Assembly (NCBI GenBank): GCA_031267635.1
Contig: JAIRYX010000361.1
Location: 1-14,821, forward strand
Direction: 5' to 3'
Source: Planctomycetaceae bacterium
GTDB lineage: Bacteria > Planctomycetota > Planctomycetia > Pirellulales > Thermoguttaceae
DNA length: 14,821 nt
Part shown: one piece after another, positions 1 to 7,427 of the stretch
Position numbering within the stretch: position 1 is the stretch's first letter
Layout of the letters: every line of letters begins with the position of its first letter
Made by a program: the position numbers and the translations under genes
Notes under the pieces: model-generated
Seen by the model: only the letters and a program-made list of their open reading frames with translations
What the model was told of the DNA's origin: nothing
Databases searched by the model: none

Positions 1-717
1 TCGCACTCGGATAAAAAATTACTTATCCAATTGTTATTACAAATGACATGGGGATTGTATTTTGATTGGATAGCGAAAGGCACGTTGCCGAATTATCAAC
101 CGCCGATTCCGTTGATGGTTGTTTTATATAACGGCAAAGACAAGGAGTACGGTTATGAAATCAGCTTTCAAGATTTATTTCCTCATTTACCGGACGAACT
201 CAAACCGTTTGTGCCGCAATTCAAAATTATTTTCATTAACCTGAATTGGTTTCAATACGAGAACTTGCCGGGCAAACCGGAAACCAAAGCTATCGTTGAA
301 AGTATGAAACGCGCAACCGATGGAACGTTTGCCGAAAATTTGGAACGTATATTAGGATATTTAAGTCTGTTGCCGATTGATGAACATATTCGTGATATTG
401 TTGCAAAAATCACGACTTATTGTTCGTGGGTTTCGGATATAAAATCGGAACAAATTCAAAAAATTATTCAAAAAATTTTTAGAGGACAAGAGGGTATTGA
501 TATGTCACAAGCATATTGGAAAGACGCTGTAATGCAAGGAGAATTAAAAACCAGAGTCAATGATATTTTGGTCATTTTACGCGCTCGTTTTAATGAAATT
601 CCCCAATCAATTAGTGATTCATTACAACAACGAACAGACGCAGTTGCTCTTGAGTCACTTGTTGTCCTTGCGGCAACGTGTACTTCGTTAGACGAATTTG
701 CCAAGGCGTTGAAATAG
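1..717 (+). CDS. Rpn/YhgA-like PD-(D/E)XK nuclease, C-terminal part (cut by window edge)
   Basis: The reading frame is open from the first base (reading S-H-S-D-K-K-L-L-I-Q before a possible TTG at 31) to a TAG at 715-717, so the true start lies outside the window. The visible 238 residues resemble the Rpn/YhgA-like family (once called 'putative transposase_31'): an early hydrophobic strand with L-M-V-V-L-Y-N-G, then a 'DLFPHLPDEL' segment, a second strand I-I-F-I-N-L-N, and a helical tail ending in a leucine-rich stretch (LESLVVLAATCTSLDEF). In the known family the N-terminal domain is a PD-(D/E)XK nuclease that promotes RecA-independent recombination. The catalytic residues lie mostly in the missing part, so activity cannot be judged. 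The next gene on this strand begins more than 800 bases away, so no operon is evident. The family call is fairly secure; the biological role is not. Confidence 0.75.
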   Translation, partial: SHSDKKLLIQLLLQMTWGLYFDWIAKGTLPNYQPPIPLMVVLYNGKDKEYGYEISFQDLFPHLPDELKPFVPQFKIIFINLNWFQYENLPGKPETKAIVESMKRATDGTFAENLERILGYLSLLPIDEHIRDIVAKITTYCSWVSDIKSEQIQKIIQKIFRGQEGIDMSQAYWKDAVMQGELKTRVNDILVILRARFNEIPQSISDSLQQRTDAVALESLVVLAATCTSLDEFAKALK

Positions 718-893
718 CATTGCTTTTTCTTTTTATTCGTCCGAGCCAATGGGATTTTTGACGCAGTGCGTGTTGATTTGCGGCGCGGATGTTTATTTCT
801 CGCGCTGTTTGATTTTGCGGTCGGCGTTTTTTGTATGACCGCTCTCATTTTTTCGGGATTGAGGAATATCATTTTTATTACGTTTGCCTTTCG

Positions 894-1136
894 TCAATTT
901 CTCAAACATAAAACCAATCGGACAATTTGCATGAAGGCAAGCAACATCCGATCTTTGAGCGTCGCGTAAAATGCCCTCAAACGTTGTTTGACTCCCATTG
1001 AAGAACTAATCTCTTGTTTTATTTCTTCCGATTCGTTTTCATCAATAAAACATTGTTCGCAACACGAGCGACAATAAGCGCGGTCATTGGAACAACAAGC
1101 ATTATTCTTCATCGTGTTCATTTCAAAGTTTCTCAT
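894..1136 (-). CDS. doubtful small Cys-rich ORF
   Basis: An 80-codon frame reads leftward in the gap after the Rpn-like gene. Its first third is rich in cysteine (A-C-C-S-N-D, then Y-C-R-S-C-C-E-Q-C-F), giving closely spaced Cys pairs that could bind a metal. This is followed by an acidic stretch (DENESEEIKQE) and a hydrophobic, basic C-terminus. I do not recognise the family. Its start lies close to the end of a palindromic repeat (from about 1150), and a second frame on the other strand covers part of it. It may be a real small protein, a remnant of a decayed gene, or chance. The Cys clustering is the only positive sign. Confidence 0.22.
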   Translation of the reverse strand: MRNFEMNTMKNNACCSNDRAYCRSCCEQCFIDENESEEIKQEISSSMGVKQRLRAFYATLKDRMLLAFMQIVRLVLCLRN

Positions 1137-1149
1137 AACATCAATACAC

Positions 1150-1320
1150 GGCAGCTGGGTAACGACAGTCCATTTTGCCGGAAAATATTCCTATTGCCGC
1201 CCTTATTGATAAAATTCCATTAGTAGCCCGAATTACACCAATATGTGTCCTTATGCCCTTATTTTCGTTCCATTGTTTTGGTAGAAGTCTATGATCTAAA
1301 AAATAAGGGCTTACGAATAT
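1150..1320 (-). repeat. foldback repeat, shortened copy (family A, copy 1)
   Basis: Read on the minus strand, about 1146-1310 aligns closely with 7516-7676 of the plus strand. Shared stretches include AACAATGGAACGAAAATAAG, ATTCGGGCTACTAA, GGAATTTTAT and AATAAGGGCGGCAATA. The inner arms GCCCTTATTTT (1255-1265) and AAAATAAGGGC (1300-1310) are inverted repeats. Compared with the other copy, the arm nearer 1320 looks shortened: the segment carrying the second GGCTACTAAG block is missing. No coding sequence lies inside. It is probably a non-autonomous foldback or MITE-like element; no transposase for it is visible here. Confidence 0.7.
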
Positions 1321-1535
1321 TTGGGAAAGGTTTTTGGAAGTTCCCTACAGTATTTTGTAAATCCAGCCTTCCCCAAAATGTGAAATAAACAGAAAAGTCG
1401 ATTCGTAAACGATTACAAAAATACTCCCAAATCAAGAGAATCGATACTATTTTTCTCTATTTTGTGAACAAAATCTACCGATTACAACAAAAATACGCTT
1501 ACGATTAAATTCTTTATCCGCAAAAAAATCAATTT
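1321..1535. other. AT-rich gap before the HEAT gene
   Basis: This stretch is AT-rich and non-coding. It holds two loosely similar direct copies of a CGATTACAA...AAAATAC motif, near 1409 and 1480. No clear ribosome binding site precedes the ATG at 1536; the bases just upstream are an A-rich run. A promoter for the HEAT-repeat gene is likely to lie here, but I cannot place it. Confidence 0.35.
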
Positions 1536-3134
1536 ATGGCAGACCCGTTGGCGAAGACGATCCAGATTTTAGCGTCCTCAAAAGGGAAAGCGTCAAAACG
1601 CGCGCTGAATGTCGCTCTGCATTCTTCGGAACCACGCGTCTCTCTGCTTGCTTGTCAGGAAATTTTAGCAAAAAATCATCAAGCGGGGATTTTTGAATTG
1701 GTCAAAAACTATCCGCAACTTCCGCAAAAGCAACGCGAGCTTCTCGCGCAAAATGTCGAAAAACTCGTTTATCCGATTCGGGCGGCGTTGATGAATGAAG
1801 ATTTATCGGTGCAAAATAACGCCATTACCGCAGTGCAGGATTTGCATCCGTATTCTTTGATTCCGCATCTATTGCGAGTCTTTGGACAAGAACCGCCGTC
1901 GCGCTATTTGGGAAACGCGCAGGCAGTTATTATGTTTTTGACCGATGAATTTTCACAACAATTCAACGGAACAGTGCCGCAAATTCCGGCATACGGACAT
2001 ATATTGACCGAAATTATCGACGTCTTGCAACATGGGTTTTGTTCATGGAAAAAGCACGAGCGGATGATTTTCTTCGATGTGCTTTTCAAATTAAGCGACC
2101 GAATGACCAATACCGGTTACATGTTTCGCGACATGATGTCCGACCCGAATCATCCGGCGCAATTGCCGCTCATTCGCAAACTTGTCGATTCCCCCGACCC
2201 GCAGGTGATTCGGTTTCTCATTCATCAGTTGGAGTCAATTTCCGCGCCGCCGGGAATTTTATCAGCGGCGGCACGTCGAACAGATCGGTTGTTTGTGCGA
2301 ATGTTGCTCGAATCCATTGGATATAAACCGTCGTTATTATATCAGGAAAATCTTTCTAAAATCCGCAAATGGGAATGGCTGAGTTCTCTTCGTGACTGGT
2401 TGCCGCAGCAAGACGCCGGTTATCATTGTTTTGCCGTGATGCTTATTCGTTATTCCGGTATCAACGAGTTGGAAAAAAACAGTTTCTATAACCAGATTTT
2501 GCGTTATGGAAAAACGCCGGGAAAACTGGCGTTGTTGGACGCCTTACGCAATCTTGAATCGTCCGACGTCAATCGTCTTGTGCTGCAAATGGCGGACGAT
2601 TCGGAACCGGAAGTTCAGGCGGCGGCATTGTCGCAATTGCGCGAACGGAATATCAAAAATTGGACGGCAATTCTGTTGAAATATATCGATTCTCCTTCGC
2701 CGATTGTCCGCGAAACGATCAGCCGCGAGTTGGTGGAATTTCGGATGGCACGTTTTTTGAAAAAATTCGATCAATTTTCGCCCGAACAACAAAAATATAT
2801 GCTGTCCGTGATTCGGAAAATTGACCCGGAGTTCCTGGAAATTACGGCTTGGGAGCTAAGCAATCCTCGACAGAAACATAAAGAGTTCCTTCTTCAATTT
2901 ATTTCCGAAGAGCATTTAGCCGTTCGATTTGAAATGCCGTTGATTCAATTTGTAGAAAGAGAAAGCGACGCTTCGTTGCGTCTTAAAGGGATCAAACTTT
3001 TAGCATTAGGTAAGCTTTCGGCGAGTTACCATTGTTTGAAACGCATCGCCGACAGTGATTTCGACAAAGACGTCCGCACCCTTGCCCAACGTATTTGCGA
3101 AATCCGTAGCCATATTTTGGAACACGTCGGATAA
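1536..3134 (+). CDS. HEAT-repeat protein
   Basis: A 532-residue protein made almost entirely of helical pairs. HEAT-like repeats are clearest near residues 20-110 (KRALNVALHSSEPRVSLLAC; IRAALMNEDLSVQNNAI) and near 345-410 (LVLQMADDSEPEVQAAALSQ; LLKYIDSPSPIVRETISREL), where the typical 'D-x-x-P-x-V-R/Q-x-x-A' turns are visible. There is no signal peptide or membrane segment, so it is probably cytoplasmic. HEAT arrays act as protein-binding scaffolds, and planctomycetes encode many of them; no partner or enzyme domain is visible. The ATG at 1536 is the first in frame and has no clear ribosome binding site. The gene stands alone: the next gene runs towards it from the other strand, with a repeat between. 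The structural class is secure; the function is unknown. Confidence 0.8.
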   Translation: MADPLAKTIQILASSKGKASKRALNVALHSSEPRVSLLACQEILAKNHQAGIFELVKNYPQLPQKQRELLAQNVEKLVYPIRAALMNEDLSVQNNAITAVQDLHPYSLIPHLLRVFGQEPPSRYLGNAQAVIMFLTDEFSQQFNGTVPQIPAYGHILTEIIDVLQHGFCSWKKHERMIFFDVLFKLSDRMTNTGYMFRDMMSDPNHPAQLPLIRKLVDSPDPQVIRFLIHQLESISAPPGILSAAARRTDRLFVRMLLESIGYKPSLLYQENLSKIRKWEWLSSLRDWLPQQDAGYHCFAVMLIRYSGINELEKNSFYNQILRYGKTPGKLALLDALRNLESSDVNRLVLQMADDSEPEVQAAALSQLRERNIKNWTAILLKYIDSPSPIVRETISRELVEFRMARFLKKFDQFSPEQQKYMLSVIRKIDPEFLEITAWELSNPRQKHKEFLLQFISEEHLAVRFEMPLIQFVERESDASLRLKGIKLLALGKLSASYHCLKRIADSDFDKDVRTLAQRICEIRSHILEHVG

Positions 3135-3142
3135 CGCCTTTG

Positions 3143-3215
3143 AAAACGCAATAGAAAACGATGGTGTCAGTTGCTCAACCTAAATAAATCCGCACGAAGG
3201 CGACTGTAGAGTTAC
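3143..3215 (+). repeat. dispersed intergenic repeat (family B, copy 1)
   Basis: The block AAAACGCAATAGAAAACGAT, then CAACCTAAATAAATCC and a GCGACTGTAGAGTTAC end, recurs in inverted orientation at 7661-7725 (AAAACGCAATAGAAAACGAT, CAAACCAAATAAATCC, GGGTAGTTAC on the minus strand). It fills the gap between two convergent genes, so it may also affect transcript ends, although no T-run terminator is present. Related ends occur at 5110-5165 and near 13420. Confidence 0.65.
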
Positions 3216-3275
3216 ACTCGTTTTATGAAGATTGGCATTCTGCCTCATTTCACGAAACTCATCAGAAATTTTGTT

Positions 3276-4787
3276 TTACCGCAAAATGGGTTGCGGTAAC
3301 AGGTAGCCCTGTTCTTCCATTGTGGCGAGGAAATTTTCATAACATTCGCGGTAGGCGGCGGATTTTTCCGGGTTCGGGTAAAACGACCGTTCAATGTGAA
3401 CCATCGCGTCGGACGCTTTTTGTAGCGAACCAAATTTTGTACCGATTGCCGCGGCAAACGCTGTGCCAAAACCTGCTCCATGCGAGTGCATCAAGCGATG
3501 AAGAACACGTCCGGTAATGTCTGATCGGCATTGCATCCAAACATCGGATTCGCACCAACGCCCAATGGTGTAAATGTTTCCCGGCGACGAATTATCGGTT
3601 AAGTCGTCAATGGTTTGATAAATCAGCCGTTCCATCAACGCCGTTCCTTGAATGCACGCGGCAAACTGAACCGGGCGGTTATCGGTCGCCGGTGAAATGA
3701 ATCCTTCGGCGGAATTGGAATTGAACGGAAAAATTTCGCCGCGCCGAACATTCGGATACGCAAGATAACGGGACGGTAAAAGACGCTCGACAGTGCCAAT
3801 ATTTTCTTTTGCCACTTGCTCGTTGAACCACACGTTAATCCATTCTGTGCCGGTATTTGTTTGAGTCGAGAAAAACCATTCATGTTCCGGCAGACGGTTC
3901 ATTTTGACAATGTTTCGTGAATACTGAATGATGTTTTGTGAAATTCCGTCGATTTGCATCACGTCGCCGAATGTCGTGAAGAAATCGCCCATATTTCTCG
4001 CACCGGAAGCAAGGAACGACGCGGTTTGCGAGCTGCATCCCAAGACGACAGGAAGTCCGACGGGAAGTCCGGTGTTTTGCGACACAATAGGCGTAACGTA
4101 TCCAACCAGTTGTCCGGTTTTTGCAAGTTGCGGCAACCGTTCGCGGACGCTCAAGTGCATATCGTAATCCAACCAATCGGGCCAACAATCTTCTTCCGGA
4201 TCGCAACCGGTCGTAATGGCAATGGAAGAGTTTGTTACGTCCATTTTCCCTTTGAGTTTGCCGAGAATATAATCTGCCTGATGCACAAAGATAGCGTTTT
4301 CGTAAATGTCCGGTTCGTTTTCTTTAATCCAAACAATTTTTGCCAGCGCATCGGTTGGGCGAAAAGGATAGCCGACTTTTTTGACGTGCTCTTGCCCCAT
4401 GCCATTGAGACGTATTGTTTGATCTTCCGCGCGGCTGTCCACAGCCATCATTGCCGGATAAAGCGAATTGCCGGATCGGTCAACAACGGCAATATGTCCG
4501 GGTTCGCTGGAAACAGAAATCCCCACCAGATTTTTCGGATCAATTTTTCCGCGAATTTGTGTTGAAATATGTCCCAAAGCGTTACAAACGGCACGCCACC
4601 ATGATTCGCACGATTGCTCGCAAATATTTCCGGCTTCCCCTTTGTCGATTGTTTTCGCGGTATGATTTTTCGGCGTCTCAAATGCCGAGGTGGATTGCGT
4701 AACAGTCTCGCCAAGTTCTGAAACGACAACGGCAAAGGCGTGCGTTTCAGTGAGATTAACGCCGATAAAATACTGTTTTTCACTCAT
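3276..4787 (-). CDS. FGGY-family sugar kinase homologue, probably catalytically inactive
   Basis: 503 residues, the usual length of a xylulokinase-type FGGY kinase, with both actin-like halves. Recognisable parts are the sugar-site region P-A-M-M-A-V-D-S-R (111-119), the W-x-K-E-N-E-P-D-I-Y segment (153-162), D-Y-I-L-G-K-L-K-G (172-180), and a C-terminal M-V-H-I-E-R-S-F-Y-P-N-P-E (462-474). The nucleotide motifs are altered. The phosphate-binding D-x-G-T of the first strand is N-L-T-E-T (11-15). The catalytic 'G-x-G-D-N' is G-C-S-S-Q (250-254), so the base Asp is Ser. The adenosine 'G-G-G-A' is G-R-W-C (409-412). In XylB-type kinases both Asp residues are needed for activity. The frame is intact, so this may be a sugar-binding or regulatory pseudokinase, or a kinase with another mechanism. 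It runs divergently from the fmdB-like gene; no sugar isomerase or transporter is nearby. Confidence 0.8.
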   Translation of the reverse strand: MSEKQYFIGVNLTETHAFAVVVSELGETVTQSTSAFETPKNHTAKTIDKGEAGNICEQSCESWWRAVCNALGHISTQIRGKIDPKNLVGISVSSEPGHIAVVDRSGNSLYPAMMAVDSRAEDQTIRLNGMGQEHVKKVGYPFRPTDALAKIVWIKENEPDIYENAIFVHQADYILGKLKGKMDVTNSSIAITTGCDPEEDCWPDWLDYDMHLSVRERLPQLAKTGQLVGYVTPIVSQNTGLPVGLPVVLGCSSQTASFLASGARNMGDFFTTFGDVMQIDGISQNIIQYSRNIVKMNRLPEHEWFFSTQTNTGTEWINVWFNEQVAKENIGTVERLLPSRYLAYPNVRRGEIFPFNSNSAEGFISPATDNRPVQFAACIQGTALMERLIYQTIDDLTDNSSPGNIYTIGRWCESDVWMQCRSDITGRVLHRLMHSHGAGFGTAFAAAIGTKFGSLQKASDAMVHIERSFYPNPEKSAAYRECYENFLATMEEQGYLLPQPILR

Positions 4788-5109
4788 GAAATCAAAACCT
4801 GCAACCTAAATTTTGTCTTTTCTCATGGAGAGAAATTTTTCACATTATGAGATGGCTTTAGAGACTTTTCTGGTCAAATATAGCATGTATTCTATATACA
4901 ACAGTCGTATTTTATAGAAAATAGATAAAATTACCCGATCAACGAATGTTTCTTTTATGTCGCATACGTTCTAACGTGTCAACAGCGTCAAAGAATCTCA
5001 ATTCTTGCCGGAACTTCGGTTGAAAGACGGCATGTCGCTTTCTCAACCGTTCCAAACATATTGCATGGAAATAATGAGCGACGTATAATATAAAGAATAA
5101 ACATTTTCG
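4788..5109. other. divergent intergenic region between kinase homologue and zinc-ribbon gene
   Basis: This AT-rich spacer must carry the promoters of both flanking divergent genes. AT-rich tracts around 4880-4930 (TATAGCATGTATTCTATATA and neighbours) could be promoter elements, but I cannot assign -35/-10 boxes with confidence. A minus-strand frame across 4939-5190 has no recognisable similarity and runs through the 5110-5165 hairpin. I do not call it a gene. Confidence 0.3.
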
Positions 5110-5165
5110 GTGACTATTCAGTCGCTCAACCCAAATCAATCCGTACAGGGCGACTGAATAGTTAC
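5110..5165. repeat. 16-bp inverted repeat (hairpin), related to repeat family B
   Basis: The arms GTGACTATTCAGTCGC (5110-5125) and GCGACTGAATAGTTAC (5150-5165) pair at 15 of 16 positions around a 24-base loop. The loop holds CAACCCAAATCAATCCGTAC, which resembles the core of the family B repeat (CAACCTAAATAAATCCGCAC). The same GCGACTGAATAGTTAC end recurs with small changes near 3200-3215 and 13421-13435. The site is 36 bases upstream of the zinc-ribbon start and could shape its 5' leader RNA. Confidence 0.7.
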
Positions 5166-5201
5166 GATTTTCCACCTCATAACAAAACATACAATTTCAA
5201 A

Positions 5202-5441
5202 ATGCCTGTTTACGAATTTTATTGTCAGAAATGTCAAAACGACTGCGAGTTATTGGTTCGCGGCGAAGAAACGCCGTTGTGTCCACGATGCGGCTCGAAA
5301 AAATTAAAACGTCAGATGAGCGCACCGGCGTCACATTCGAGCGGTTCACAACGGCGTTCCGGTTGCGGCGCAGACCCGAATTCGTGCGGAATGCAATCGC
5401 GTCACGGCGGCGGTTGTTGCGGCGGATGTTGTCATCATTAG
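5202..5441 (+). CDS. FmdB-family zinc-ribbon protein
   Basis: 79 residues. The N-terminus M-P-V-Y-E-F-Y-C-Q-K-C (Cys 8 and 11), followed by L-C-P-R-C-G-S (Cys 27 and 30), is the typical FmdB/CxxC regulatory-domain zinc ribbon; the family usually reads MP-x-Y-x-Y-x-C-x-x-C. The rest is low in complexity and ends in a Cys-, Gly- and His-rich tail (GGGCCGGCCHH) that could bind further metal. The family is named after a protein near formamidase genes, and its role in most bacteria is unknown. It lies 110 bases ahead of dnaX on the same strand and may share its transcript. The ATG at 5202 fits the conserved N-terminus exactly, which fixes the start, although no ribosome binding site is obvious. 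Confidence 0.85.
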   Translation: MPVYEFYCQKCQNDCELLVRGEETPLCPRCGSKKLKRQMSAPASHSSGSQRRSGCGADPNSCGMQSRHGGGCCGGCCHH

Positions 5442-5551
5442 CATTATCCAAGCGACGAAGGCGATTCCAATCGCAAAGCGTAAGCGAATGTCAGTGGTCA
5501 TATAAAACACATTCAATTCAAAAATTTCACCAACATTTCTCACAAGCGATT

Positions 5552-7384
5552 ATGTCACAAACCGATTCCGCTCCCTCAAAAGAAAAAATGCCCAATTCTG
5601 AACATTATCAAGTGGTGGCGCGGCGATATCGTCCGCAAGGTTTTGCTCAATTAGTCGGGCAAAGGCATGTCGCGCAGGCGTTGTCCAACGCCATTCAGAC
5701 GGGGCGAATCGGTCACGCTTATCTTTTCACCGGCGCGCGCGGAGTCGGGAAAACGTCGTCGGCACGCATTTTTGCGAAAGCGCTCAACTGCGTCCACGGT
5801 CCGACGCCGACGCCATGTAATTGCTGCGAAATTTGCGATTCCATCAGTACCGGCGAAGATGTGGATGTTCTCGAAATCGACGGAGCAAGTAATCGCGGAA
5901 TTGACGAAATCCGTTTACTTCGGCAAAATGCGTCAATTCGTCCGAGCCGCGCGAATTACAAAATTTATATTATCGACGAAGTTCACATGCTGACGCGCGA
6001 GGCGTTCAACGCTTTACTGAAAACGCTTGAAGAACCGCCGGAACACGTCAAGTTTATTTTCTGCACGACCGAACCGTCGAAAATTCCGATTACGATTTTA
6101 TCACGATGTCAGCGTTATGATTTTGCTGGGATTGACGCGATTGCTATCGCGCAGCGTCTTACGGAAATCGCACAAAAAGAAGGCGTTACGGCGGACGACG
6201 GCGTATTTGAAACGCTGGCGCGACGCGCCGCCGGTTCGATGCGCGACGCGCAATCGTTGCTTGAACAATTACTCTCTTTCGCGCCGGAACATATTTCGTT
6301 GGACGACGTTCACGCAATGCTCGGCACGGCGGACGATCAGCGGATTTTTCGTATTCTGAACGCGATGAACGCCTCGCAAACCGCATCAGTGTTTGCCGAG
6401 TTGGATATGGCGGCGCAGGAAGGCGTGGATTTCGGAATCTTTACCGAACAATTACTCGGAATTTTTCGCGACTTGATGGTGTCCGCGTGCGACGGCGATC
6501 AGAAATTATTGATGTATTGTTCGCCGTCCCGATACGACGACATCAAACAGTTGGCTCGCGAATTGGGACTTCATCGCATTCTCGCCGCCATGCAAGTTTT
6601 AGATCAAACGTACACGAAAATGCGTTACAGTACACAAGGACGCATTTTATTGGAATTGGCGTTAGTGCGGATTGCTCATCTACAGCAGTTACAGGGAATC
6701 GCCGTGTTGCTCGATCAACTTCGGAACGGCGAGTTGAGTGTTCCGAATAGTTCCGCCGGTTCGCCGCCGCAACAATCCGCGCCGCGAATCTCGGCGCAAT
6801 CCGCGCCGCAGCAATCTTTCACGCAATCGTCTCGTCCGACAACTTCGCAATCCGTACCGCCGTCAACGGCTTCAACATCTACTTCCGTTTCCGAGAAACC
6901 GCGTTTTTCAGATATGCTGCCGCAGCAGCCCTCGCAACAAACTTCGGCGAAAACAACAAATACCGAACAACAAACCGCTCAAAAAAAAACTTCCGACATC
7001 AATGACAGCGAAGCAAAACGGCTCTGGGATAGAGTAACGAGTTCTCTTTCCGGCATGACGGCGACTTATGCGGCGTTATGTCATTTAATTCGTTTTATAC
7101 CACCGGATATTTTTGTCATCGCATTTCCTTCAACGCAAGCGATAGCGAAATCGTATTGCGAAAACGATTCAGCGAAGATACAAAATTTATTGCGTGAACA
7201 AACCGGTTTTCCGATTAAGCTACGTTTTGAAACAATAACTATTGAACAACCGAAACCGGAACAACGTCCGCAAAATCTCAATCTCCGCAAATTGCAAATG
7301 ATGGCGGAAACGGAAAAACATCCAATGGTAAAAAAAGCGGCAGAATTATTTGGCGCATCATTGACGGAAGTGAAATTGCCATGA
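5552..7384 (+). CDS. dnaX: DNA polymerase III subunit gamma/tau
   Basis: Clamp-loader ATPase of the replicative polymerase. With the ATG at 5552 it has 610 residues. Motifs in order: Y-R-P-Q-G-F near 26-31; Walker A G-A-R-G-V-G-K-T (61-68); the four-Cys zinc site C80, C89, C92, C95 with the family's spacing; Walker B I-I-D-E-V-H-M-L (140-147); and S-R-C (184-186) with the arginine finger. Residues from about 410 to 480 form a low-complexity Ser/Gln/Pro linker, followed by a tau-type C-terminal domain. The frame runs on upstream without a stop, but the conserved part begins only after 5552; a second ATG at 5588 is also possible. Neither has a good ribosome binding site. A run of nine A's at 6981-6989 could allow frame slippage to a gamma form. 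The usual partners ybaB and recR do not follow. Confidence 0.95.
   Translation: MSQTDSAPSKEKMPNSEHYQVVARRYRPQGFAQLVGQRHVAQALSNAIQTGRIGHAYLFTGARGVGKTSSARIFAKALNCVHGPTPTPCNCCEICDSISTGEDVDVLEIDGASNRGIDEIRLLRQNASIRPSRANYKIYIIDEVHMLTREAFNALLKTLEEPPEHVKFIFCTTEPSKIPITILSRCQRYDFAGIDAIAIAQRLTEIAQKEGVTADDGVFETLARRAAGSMRDAQSLLEQLLSFAPEHISLDDVHAMLGTADDQRIFRILNAMNASQTASVFAELDMAAQEGVDFGIFTEQLLGIFRDLMVSACDGDQKLLMYCSPSRYDDIKQLARELGLHRILAAMQVLDQTYTKMRYSTQGRILLELALVRIAHLQQLQGIAVLLDQLRNGELSVPNSSAGSPPQQSAPRISAQSAPQQSFTQSSRPTTSQSVPPSTASTSTSVSEKPRFSDMLPQQPSQQTSAKTTNTEQQTAQKKTSDINDSEAKRLWDRVTSSLSGMTATYAALCHLIRFIPPDIFVIAFPSTQAIAKSYCENDSAKIQNLLREQTGFPIKLRFETITIEQPKPEQRPQNLNLRKLQMMAETEKHPMVKKAAELFGASLTEVKLP
6981..6989 (+). 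promoter_or_regulatory. A9 slippery tract in dnaX, candidate gamma-producing frameshift site
   Basis: Nine A's are read in frame as C-AA AAA AAA A-CT (Gln477, Lys478, Lys479, Thr480). The heptamer A-AAA-AAA is in the register needed for ribosomal -1 slippage. A -1 shift would add Asn-Phe-Arg-His-Gln and stop at TGA 7003-7005, giving about 484 residues. A shift the other way stops at 7035-7037. The site separates the ATPase and linker from the tau-specific domain. In E. coli (ribosomal slippage) and Thermus (transcriptional slippage on A9), dnaX makes gamma in this way. No upstream Shine-Dalgarno stimulator or clear downstream stem was seen. Confidence 0.5.
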
Positions 7385-7427
7385 ATAGCATAATCGGTCA
7401 TGCGCAAGCGAAAGTGAGGAACTTCGT

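Noticed and set aside
468..872. A 134-codon minus-strand frame over the end of the Rpn-like gene
   Set aside because: It overlaps the Rpn-like coding frame antisense and is composed of Lys/Arg/Thr-rich sequence without a pattern.
3954..4565. A 203-codon plus-strand frame
   Set aside because: It lies wholly antisense to the FGGY kinase homologue and shows no domain pattern; the kinase frame is clearly the coding one.
4939..5190. A minus-strand frame of 83 codons between the kinase homologue and the zinc-ribbon gene
   Set aside because: Its first third is the translated 5110-5165 hairpin, no family is recognisable, and it lies in a divergent promoter gap. The C-terminal stretch could be a gene remnant, but nothing supports that.
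5222..5551. An N-terminal extension of dnaX starting inside the zinc-ribbon gene
   Set aside because: The frame is open, but the extension overlaps a well-supported gene in another frame, is Arg-rich without motifs, and lies outside the known dnaX N-terminus. The start at 5552 was chosen instead.
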